From Deltaproteobacteria bacterium (GTDB lineage: Bacteria; Desulfobacterota; Desulfarculia; Adiutricales; JAGVGV01), in NCBI GenBank assembly GCA_020056895.1, contig JAGVGV010000432.1:1-5286 (forward strand): a DNA stretch of 5,286 nucleotides. The letters are read 5' to 3'. Numbering within the stretch: position 1 is the stretch's first letter; each line of letters starts with the position of its first letter. The translations under genes were made by a program, and so were the position numbers. Positions 1-4,904 of the stretch are shown piece by piece. The notes under the pieces were generated by a model. That model ran no database searches and was not told the DNA's origin. It saw only the letters and a list, made by a program, of their open reading frames with translations.

Positions 1-130
1 CACGAGGCCGGCCGGTTTCGCGGTCCATGATCAGATTGACCGAATGGACCTCACCATACCGGGAGAACAGCTTGCGCAACTCGTCTTCCGAGGCGCTGAA
101 AGGCAGATTGCCTACATAAATCGTCTTCAT
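1..130 (-). CDS. RRM-type RNA-binding protein, N-terminal part (3' end outside window)
   Basis: Read on the minus strand from an ATG at 130, the frame is open to the window edge and gives 43 residues beginning MKTIYVGNLPFSASEDEL. IYVGNL at residues 4-9 is a textbook RNP2 motif of the RNA-recognition motif. The following helix (about 14-24) and the VHSVNLIMDRETGRPR stretch match beta-2/loop of bacterial single-RRM proteins. The next codon starts GG (Gly), as expected for the beginning of RNP1 (RGFGFV), which lies outside the window. Family members are usually about 80-110 aa cytoplasmic RNA binders, many cold- or stress-induced; the target RNA here is unknown. The start is supported by a GAGGAG Shine-Dalgarno at 143-148, 12 nt upstream, slightly far. 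A strong promoter at 287-316 and a long structured leader lie upstream. Confidence 0.93.
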   Translation of the reverse strand, partial: MKTIYVGNLPFSASEDELRKLFSRYGEVHSVNLIMDRETGRPR

Positions 131-280
131 CCCGCTGTTTTTCTCCTCGCCCGAAAAAGCGTGTCCCTTTTGCCTTTCCACATACGGCGGTTTGATCGGC
201 CCGTGTGGTTTCCCGATCGCGAAACGGCCCGTAGCCCCACTCGGGGATCCATCCCAAACCACGGTTGTCGAAAGGAACCA
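131..280 (-). promoter_or_regulatory. Long, potentially structured 5' leader of the RRM gene
   Basis: Between the predicted transcription start near 280 and the RRM start codon lie about 150 nt without a convincing ORF. An extended hairpin can be drawn by hand at 183-233: outer stem 183-187/229-233, one pair 188/227, stem 190-193/222-225, then a 6-bp top stem 194-199/213-218 around a 13-nt loop. That is about 16 pairs with small bulges, including three unpaired bases at 219-221. A small CCCC/GGGG hairpin sits at 235-246. Seven loop bases (205-211) are complementary to 256-262, so a pseudoknot or switch between alternative folds is possible. The Shine-Dalgarno lies 35 nt beyond the hairpin. 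A long leader suggests post-transcriptional control, for example cold-dependent or autoregulatory, but I recognise no known riboswitch. Confidence 0.45.
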
Positions 281-294
281 GACATCAGTGTAAT
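265..294 (+). promoter_or_regulatory. Divergent partner promoter overlapping the RRM promoter
   Basis: On the plus strand TTGTCG (265-270) and TGTAAT (289-294) are separated by 18 nt and match the -35/-10 consensus at 4/6 and 5/6. The two -10 elements overlap, and each element is the mirror of its minus-strand counterpart about a centre at 290.5. This could start the transcript of the membrane-protein gene, leaving a leader of about 260 nt. An alternative start is the extended -10 at 423-431. Confidence 0.4.
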
Positions 295-316
295 GACAGC
301 CATCTTTTTTTGTCAA
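287..316 (-). promoter_or_regulatory. Sigma70-type promoter for the RRM gene
   Basis: On the minus strand the perfect -35 hexamer TTGACA (311-316) is followed after 18 nt by TACACT (287-292), a 4/6 match to the -10 consensus. Predicted transcription start is near 280. The spacer begins with a run of A residues. It points at the RRM gene about 150 nt downstream. Confidence 0.62.
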
Positions 317-559
317 CCGCAATCCCCGAGAAGCGGGTGCGGGCTTCAAGGTTATCGTTTGAAAGGAAAAAGCGGCGGGCCGGTTCCGCTCTTTTCAGGT
401 CCGCGAACATCGGCCTCGAACGTGGTATCATTGCCTGAAAGGAATGGGGTTCCTCGGGGTAAACCGAGTGGAACAGGTCCCGGTTCACAACGGAACCCAC
501 GGGGCCAGCCAATCCCTTTCGTCGAGGTCGGGAACGACGCAGGAAGGAGAAACGGGCTG
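317..559 (+). other. Non-coding leader region upstream of the membrane-protein gene
   Basis: No convincing gene is seen here. The frame of the downstream gene is open through this stretch, but the translation is arginine/proline-rich, low in character and crosses the promoters, so I treat it as chance openness in GC-rich DNA. An extended -10 promoter (TGGTATCAT, 423-431; no good -35) is an alternative start site. Inverted repeats at 447-498 can form competing hairpins: 450-457 with 464-473 (two bases bulged), 447-453 with 492-498, and 482-486 with 493-497. The word TGAAAGGAA occurs twice, at 360-368 and 436-444, both shortly after a TATC, and GAAAGGAA occurs again at 270-277. Confidence 0.4.
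541..549 (+). promoter_or_regulatory. Ribosome binding site deciding the start at 560
   Basis: AGGAAGGAG lies 10 nt before the ATG at 560. It is the only strong Shine-Dalgarno in front of any in-frame start in this reading frame, and it selects 560 over the much earlier ATG at 44. Confidence 0.75.
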
Positions 560-1297
560 ATGCCGGATTCGTGGGTGCGAAGGGGCTTCACCCTGGTCAT
601 CATCGGCGCCGTGGCGGCGGTGACGGTGGTGGGCCAGTTGGCCCGTCTCCGGGGTGGTTTCTCCGGCGAAGCGTGGTTGGCCTTGGGGCTCGCCCTTTCG
701 CCGTATTTCCTGTTCGGAGCGCTGATCCGCCTTTTTCGGGGAAAAAGGCTTTCGCCCTTACTGTTCGGCGCCATAGCCGTGGCGGTGGCGGTGGGGGCGT
801 TGGTGCACCTGGATGCCCTGGTGACTCCGGGCCGGGTCCGCTTCAGCCTGTTTCCGGCGGTGGCGGTGGCTCAGCTTAAATTCGGCGGTGCGGTTCTGGC
901 TCTGGCCGCCCTGGGGCTGGTGATCCACCGGTTCTTCCGACGCCAGCCCAAGGCCGGGCCGGATGGACGGCCCCGGACCTGGATGGGCGTCATGTCCGCC
1001 GCGGCCGAGGCCTTCCCTGACGTACCCACGGAAAAAGTGCTGTCGATCCTGGAGATGGCGGGCCGGGAGATGGACGAAAACGGGCGGTCCCGGATTCAGC
1101 TTGGCATTATCCACCTGAGCGGGGGGGATCTCGACAAGCTGTTCGAATGGACCATGACCAGCCTGGACGACTGGCGGGACGTGCTGTATTGGGCGGAATA
1201 CCCGCCGAAGCCTCCGGAGCCCGACCCGGAAACCGGGGACGGGGCCGGAGCGGACGGGGATCAGGGGGGAACTGGTTCGGACCCGGAAAAGGAATAA
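560..1297 (+). CDS. Predicted four-helix membrane protein of unknown function
   Basis: A 245-residue product starting MPDSWVRRG. Hydrophobic segments at about residues 10-28, 38-58, 64-88 and 95-126 (the last long, possibly with a kink at Gln105-Lys107) suggest four inner-membrane helices. They are separated by short basic loops (RGKR at 60-63, RFFRRQPK at 124-131), which places the tail in the cytoplasm. Residues 140-215 look like a compact soluble domain with two helical stretches (EKVLSILEMAGREMDE, 158-173; DLDKLFEWTMTSLDDWRDVLYWAEYPP, 190-216). The DWRDVL word resembles the C-terminus of many short proteobacterial hypothetical proteins. The last 30 residues are an acidic, Gly/Pro-rich disordered tail. 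I do not recognise the family and assign no function. It is transcribed alone, divergent from the RRM gene and convergent with the operon. The start is chosen by the Shine-Dalgarno at 541-549; the frame continues further upstream but without coding character. Confidence 0.85.
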   Translation: MPDSWVRRGFTLVIIGAVAAVTVVGQLARLRGGFSGEAWLALGLALSPYFLFGALIRLFRGKRLSPLLFGAIAVAVAVGALVHLDALVTPGRVRFSLFPAVAVAQLKFGGAVLALAALGLVIHRFFRRQPKAGPDGRPRTWMGVMSAAAEAFPDVPTEKVLSILEMAGREMDENGRSRIQLGIIHLSGGDLDKLFEWTMTSLDDWRDVLYWAEYPPKPPEPDPETGDGAGADGDQGGTGSDPEKE

Positions 1298-1312
1298 TGG
1301 TTTCCGTTTCCC

Positions 1313-1357
1313 AAAGGTTCCCTCTCGGGCGTCGGCCAAAGGGGAGCCACCTTTTTT
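1313..1357 (+). terminator. Rho-independent terminator after the membrane-protein gene
   Basis: GGTTCCC (1316-1322) pairs with GGGAGCC (1342-1348), seven pairs with one G-U, enclosing a small GGC/GCC hairpin (1328-1330/1335-1337). It is followed by six T at 1352-1357. AAAGG (1313-1317) can alternatively pair with CCTTT at the start of the T run. The T run overlaps the stop codon of the convergent SDR gene. On the minus strand the same hairpin is followed only by TTTGGG, so it would be weak for the operon. Confidence 0.65.
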
Positions 1358-2106
1358 CACATGGAGAATAATTCAATTCCGCCGGTGACGGGAACAGCGG
1401 CTCCGGTGATGTATCCGGCCTGCTGAGAAACCAGAAACGCTGTCAGGACGGCCACGTCGTCCGGTCGCCCCAGCCTGCCGGCGGGAATCCGTTTCGTTGC
1501 TTTTTCAAGAACCTTGGCCCCATGCCGCCGTATGGGTTCCGTTTCGATTAGTCCGGGCATCACCGCGTTGACGGTGATGCCAAGCGCTCCGCCTTCAAGG
1601 GCCAACGTTCTGGTCAACCCCAAAAGCCCCGCTTTGGAAGCGCTATACCCCGGAGCGGCGAAAGCTCCACCCTGCGCTGTGATCGAGGACATATTGACGA
1701 TCCGGCCCCAGCCTTTTTCCGCCATGCGCGGCCAGACGGCCCGGGAGCAATGGAACGCGCCGATCAGATTGACATGGATGTCCCGGATAAAAAGTTCGGG
1801 GTCATGGTCTTTCATCAAGGCGAAGTTGTTCATGATTCCTGCGTTATTCACCAGGATGTCCAGGCCGCCCTCGATCTGAGCTATTTCCTGGACCACCTGG
1901 GTGACGTCGAACAGGGAGCCGACGTCCATTTTTCGATACCGCATGGACCGGCCGGCGTGCTTTGGAACGTTGTCTCCAAGGTTTTCGGCGATGTCCGTAA
2001 CCACCACTCGGGCTCCGGCTTCGGCCAGCGTGAACGAAACCGCCCGGCCGATTCCGCCCGCTCCGCCGGTCACCAGGGCCACCTTACCGGTCAGATCGAT
2101 CCGCAT
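1357..2106 (-). CDS. Short-chain dehydrogenase/reductase, probable NAD-dependent 3-hydroxyacyl-CoA dehydrogenase
   Basis: A 249-aa classical SDR of normal length. It has the Rossmann motif TGGAGGIG (residues 13-20), Asp38 at the end of beta-2 (VVVTDIA) predicting NAD(H) over NADP(H), NNAG at 87-90, and the catalytic tetrad Asn113, Ser141, Tyr154, Lys158 (YSASK). The PG motif is at 184-185 and the C-terminal substrate-side segment ends TGGIELFSM. Last gene of the operon, it would oxidise the hydroxyacyl-CoA made by the MaoC hydratase. Both families typically handle the 3R isomer, as in MFE-2-type beta-oxidation. The start at 2106 is chosen because MRIDLTGKVALVTGG fits the family N-terminus; the frame extends 39 codons upstream, but that part overlaps the DUF35 gene and is not SDR-like. 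Only a weak GTGAG lies upstream, and the DUF35 stop is 8 nt before the ATG, so translational coupling is likely. The substrate is unknown; a FabG-like or alcohol-dehydrogenase role is the alternative. Confidence 0.93.
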   Translation of the reverse strand: MRIDLTGKVALVTGGAGGIGRAVSFTLAEAGARVVVTDIAENLGDNVPKHAGRSMRYRKMDVGSLFDVTQVVQEIAQIEGGLDILVNNAGIMNNFALMKDHDPELFIRDIHVNLIGAFHCSRAVWPRMAEKGWGRIVNMSSITAQGGAFAAPGYSASKAGLLGLTRTLALEGGALGITVNAVMPGLIETEPIRRHGAKVLEKATKRIPAGRLGRPDDVAVLTAFLVSQQAGYITGAAVPVTGGIELFSM

Positions 2107-2114
2107 ACGCCCAC

Positions 2115-2534
2115 TCACCGGGCAGGGGGGCGCGGCCTGAATTTGGGAAGGGTGATGTCCGGCGTAACCGGCTGAAAAACCACTTCCACGGGCAGGTCGC
2201 AGACGAGTTTGTCGAAATCGCAATCCACGATGTTGCTCATGATGTAAAACCCTTCGTCCATGGCGATGATGGACAAGGCATAGGGGGTATCCTTAGCGAA
2301 TTCCGGTGGCGCATAGGAATACGTGACGGTAAAAGAATGGATTTTCCCCCGGCCCTGGGATTGTTTCCATTCAAGGTCGCGGCTCATGCAGTTGGAACAG
2401 ATTTTTTTGGGGAAAAAAATCACTTCGCCGCATTCCCGGCATTGTTGGTACAGCAGTTTGCGTTCCTTGCAACCGTCATAGAACACACGGCTCAGGTCGG
2501 TGATCAGCGGCAATGGTTTGGTATATTCGGTCAT
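2115..2534 (-). CDS. DUF35 family zinc-ribbon/OB-fold protein, partner of the thiolase-like enzyme
   Basis: A 139-aa protein with the standard DUF35 build: an N-terminal helix (about 12-28, DLSRVFYDGCKERKLLYQQC), a rubredoxin-like zinc ribbon with Cys32, Cys35, Cys46 and Cys49 (CxxC-x10-CxxC), then an OB-fold from about residue 57 to 130 (GKIHSFTVTYSYAPPEF onward). Known members act as obligate subunits or stabilisers of thiolase-fold enzymes: the DUF35 domain of ChsH2 with Ltp2 in steroid side-chain breakdown, BbsA with BbsB in benzoylsuccinyl-CoA cleavage, and the HMG-CoA synthase/thiolase complex of archaea. Here it begins 3 nt after the thiolase-like stop, with its Shine-Dalgarno GGAGG (2543-2547) inside the end of that gene, which fits matched production of two subunits. 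All four zinc ligands are present and nothing looks broken. It probably has no catalytic activity of its own. Confidence 0.94.
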   Translation of the reverse strand: MTEYTKPLPLITDLSRVFYDGCKERKLLYQQCRECGEVIFFPKKICSNCMSRDLEWKQSQGRGKIHSFTVTYSYAPPEFAKDTPYALSIIAMDEGFYIMSNIVDCDFDKLVCDLPVEVVFQPVTPDITLPKFRPRPPAR

Positions 2535-2537
2535 GAA

Positions 2538-3722
2538 CTAGGCCTCCCTTCCCAAAACGCCCACGTGAAAATCCATGCCCACTCCGCCGGAAGCGGTTTC
2601 CACGACGATATCGGCGTTCGGGACCTGGCGTTCCCCGGCCTTGCCCATCACTTGGCGGGCGGCTTCCACCAAAATGGCCACTCCGCCGCCGGCGCCGGTA
2701 TGCCCTTGAGCCATCATGGCGCCATTGGTGGACACCGGCAGACGGCCGCCTGGCGACGTGTGGCCGTTTTCCACCAATCTCCCCGCCTCGCCCAGTTCGC
2801 AAAGCTTCAACAATTCCATGGTGATCAGGATGAACGTTGGGAAGGCGTCGTAGATTTCGGCCACCTTCACGTCTTTTGGCTGGATGCCGGCCATGGTGTA
2901 AGCTTCATCCGCCGCCGGTCCCCAGGCGGCGTGATAATTTTTTGGCTGTTGGGTGGACGTAAAATTGGTGCAACGGGAGCCAACACCCAGGACATAGGCG
3001 GGTTGATCGGTCAGATCCTTGGCCCATTCGGCCGAAGTGACGATAAACGCGGCCGCGCCGTCGGCCAGAACGTTCATGGTTCGTTTGCGGACCGGGGACG
3101 AAATGACGGGCGAATCCAGGATTTCGTCGGCGGTCCTGAGCTTGCGCATCATGGCGTTGGGGTTCAGCGCCGCCCACTTTCTCAATGATTCCACCACGGA
3201 GGCGATCTGGCGTTCCGTGGTTCCGGTTTCGTACATATATCGCTGTTGAAGCAGGCCAGCCAGGCCCAACTGCCCCCAGCCATAGGGAACTTCATATTCC
3301 TGGCTGACCGAAGCTCGGGCAAAAGCGGTGACGGCGGCGTTGAAATCGATACCGGTCCCCAGGCGGTCGCAGTGAACCACCAGGACCGCCTGGGACAACC
3401 CCGCCAGTACCAGGGACGAGGCGGTTTTCAGGGCATTGGCCGAACTGGATCCGCCGGACATAACCTGGAAATTGCTTTTGGCGGTTTTGCCCAGACCCAG
3501 TTCTTCCACCAACCACGAACAGACGACATTGGCGTTGTCCAAGGGGTTGCTGACCACGCCGATGGGAATGATGGTATCGACGGCGTGCTTTGGGACGCCG
3601 GAATCCTTTATGGCGGCTTCGCACACGGTGATGGCCGCGTCGACGAAGGATCGTTCCGGAAAGTGCCCGGTGGGAACCTCGCCGATGCCGACAATCGCGG
3701 TTTTTCCTCGAAAACGGTTCAT
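2538..3722 (-). CDS. Thiolase-like protein (SCP-x/lipid-transfer type) lacking the usual nucleophilic Cys
   Basis: A 394-aa thiolase-fold protein of the cysteine-poor SCP-x/lipid-transfer branch. It opens with KTAIVGIGEVPTGHF (7-21) and contains FQVMSGGSSSANALKTA (85-101), DGAAAFIV (221-228), EIYDAFP (289-295), NGAMMAQGHTGAGGG (333-347) and ASGGVGMDFHVGVLG (377-391). Aligned by eye with SCP2-type thiolases, the Cys nucleophile is Gly91 (Ser92 next to it), the Asn of NEAF (His of HDCF) is Tyr291, the GH histidine is kept as His341, and the C-terminal CxG cysteine is Ala377 or Ser378. Known relatives with a DUF35 partner include the retro-aldolase Ltp2 and the thiolase BbsB. The residues argue against classical thiolysis through an acyl-cysteine and leave aldol-type cleavage of a hydroxyacyl-CoA as a serious option. 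The start has a close Shine-Dalgarno (GGGAGGA, 3726-3732, about 3-4 nt). It is 21 nt after the acyl-CoA dehydrogenase stop. Confidence 0.92.
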   Translation of the reverse strand: MNRFRGKTAIVGIGEVPTGHFPERSFVDAAITVCEAAIKDSGVPKHAVDTIIPIGVVSNPLDNANVVCSWLVEELGLGKTAKSNFQVMSGGSSSANALKTASSLVLAGLSQAVLVVHCDRLGTGIDFNAAVTAFARASVSQEYEVPYGWGQLGLAGLLQQRYMYETGTTERQIASVVESLRKWAALNPNAMMRKLRTADEILDSPVISSPVRKRTMNVLADGAAAFIVTSAEWAKDLTDQPAYVLGVGSRCTNFTSTQQPKNYHAAWGPAADEAYTMAGIQPKDVKVAEIYDAFPTFILITMELLKLCELGEAGRLVENGHTSPGGRLPVSTNGAMMAQGHTGAGGGVAILVEAARQVMGKAGERQVPNADIVVETASGGVGMDFHVGVLGREA

Positions 3723-3743
3723 GAATCCTCCCTTACGGCGTTC

Positions 3744-4889
3744 TTACAGGCCCGTGAGCATGCGGCCGATGATGGTCCGTTGGATTTGGCTGGTTCCGCC
3801 CCCGATGGTTCCCATTTTGGCGCCCCATAAAGTCCGGCCCACCGGGCATTCCCGCATGCAGCCGTATCCGCCGAACACCTGGATGGCCCTGTCGGCGCAT
3901 CGTTGGGCGGCTTCGGTGATGAACGTTTTGGCGATGGCGGCATCCAGGCCAATGAACTCGCCCCGATCCTTTTTCCAGGCCAGGTGGTAGGTCATCAGGC
4001 GGGAGGCTTCGACATCCATTTTCATTTCCGCCAGCATGGCCTGAACCAATTGGAATTTGCCGATGGGGCGGCCGAATTGACGGCGGGTTTTGGCGTACTC
4101 GACGCAGTCGGCCAGATCGGCTTCCATCTGGCCCACGAAGGGGGCGAAAGCGATCCGCTCCCAACCCAAACTGGTCAAAAGGGCGTTGAATCCTTCGCCT
4201 TCCCGGCCGATGCGGTTGGCCGCCGGCACTCGGCAGTCTTCAAAAAAAATCTCTCCGGTGGGCCAGGAATGGGCGCCGAATTTTTTCAAAGGGGGACCGG
4301 TGGCGATTCCCGGGCAATCGCGGTCGACGATAAAAATGGTCAGCCCGCCCGCCCGCTTGGAGAGGTCGACGCTCGCGAACGTGATGAAGACGTCCGCCAT
4401 GGGCGCGTTGGAAATAAAGGTTTTGGACCCGTTCAGAAGGTAATGATCCCCATCGAGCCGAGCGGTGGTTCTCAGGCTGGTGGCGTCGGTGCCCGCTTCG
4501 GGTTCGGTCAGGGCCAGGCACCCCATTTTTTCGCCTTTGGCCATGGCGGGCAGGTATTTTCGTTTCTGTTCCTCGGTTCCAAGTTCCGCGATGGGCATGG
4601 CCGCCAGCAGCATGTGCGTGGCCCAGGCTCCGGTTTGGCTGCCGTCCCGGCCCGCCCGGTTAAAGGCCATCAGGGCCAAAATGGTGGTCATGGCGTCCGC
4701 ACCGGCGCCCCCGTATTTTTCCGGGATGGACAATCCCAACAGGCCGAATTCGGCCAGCTTTCGCCAGCACTCCCAGGAAAACTCCCCCACTTCCTCGCGC
4801 TCGATCGCCCCTGGAGCAATCTCCTTGCGGGCGAATTTTTCTACGGAATCCACGAACAAACGCTGTTCTTCGGTAATCGTGAAATCCAT
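3744..4889 (-). CDS. Acyl-CoA dehydrogenase, FAD-dependent
   Basis: A 381-aa protein of full family length. The N-terminal helical domain begins MDFTITEEQRLF. The middle beta domain carries the FAD/substrate signatures LALTEPEAGTDATSLRT (125-141) and GSKTFISNA (154-162). The C-terminal helical domain carries RRQFGRPI (269-276), QVFGGYGC (337-344) and the final GGGTSQIQRTIIGR (363-376). It introduces a 2,3 double bond into an acyl-CoA and passes electrons to an ETF, which is not in this window. The usual C-terminal catalytic Glu (the E of Y-E-G-T) is Gly364, while Glu244 in LGWERIAFA sits directly before the conserved Arg. That is the position of the catalytic Glu in isovaleryl-CoA and long-chain acyl-CoA dehydrogenases. 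The active site is therefore probably intact but of the relocated-base type, often linked with branched or long substrates. It starts 15 nt after the MaoC stop with GAGGGA (4893-4898) close to the ATG. Confidence 0.95.
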   Translation of the reverse strand: MDFTITEEQRLFVDSVEKFARKEIAPGAIEREEVGEFSWECWRKLAEFGLLGLSIPEKYGGAGADAMTTILALMAFNRAGRDGSQTGAWATHMLLAAMPIAELGTEEQKRKYLPAMAKGEKMGCLALTEPEAGTDATSLRTTARLDGDHYLLNGSKTFISNAPMADVFITFASVDLSKRAGGLTIFIVDRDCPGIATGPPLKKFGAHSWPTGEIFFEDCRVPAANRIGREGEGFNALLTSLGWERIAFAPFVGQMEADLADCVEYAKTRRQFGRPIGKFQLVQAMLAEMKMDVEASRLMTYHLAWKKDRGEFIGLDAAIAKTFITEAAQRCADRAIQVFGGYGCMRECPVGRTLWGAKMGTIGGGTSQIQRTIIGRMLTGL

Positions 4890-4904
4890 GAGTCCCTCTT
4901 TTTT

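Noticed and set aside
360..444. Direct repeats of TGAAAGGAA (360-368, 436-444) with a third GAAAGGAA at 270-277
   Set aside because: Short and irregularly spaced (91 and 76 nt), and the flanks do not align beyond a nearby TATC; could be chance or weak operator sites, not strong enough for a repeat or CRISPR call.
44..559. Upstream extension of the membrane-protein reading frame to an ATG at 44 (417 aa)
   Set aside because: The extra 172 residues lack coding character, overlap the RRM gene on the other strand and cross the promoters. A strong Shine-Dalgarno sits at 541-549 just before the ATG at 560.
2107..2223. 39-codon N-terminal extension of the SDR gene
   Set aside because: It lies inside the DUF35 coding region in another frame, and the family N-terminus starts at MRIDLTGKVALVTGG (2106).
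2337..3188. Long plus-strand open frame opposite the thiolase-like gene (283 codons)
   Set aside because: Its product is histidine/glycine-rich without recognisable motifs and lies antisense to a clear thiolase-fold coding sequence; typical shadow of GC-rich codon usage.
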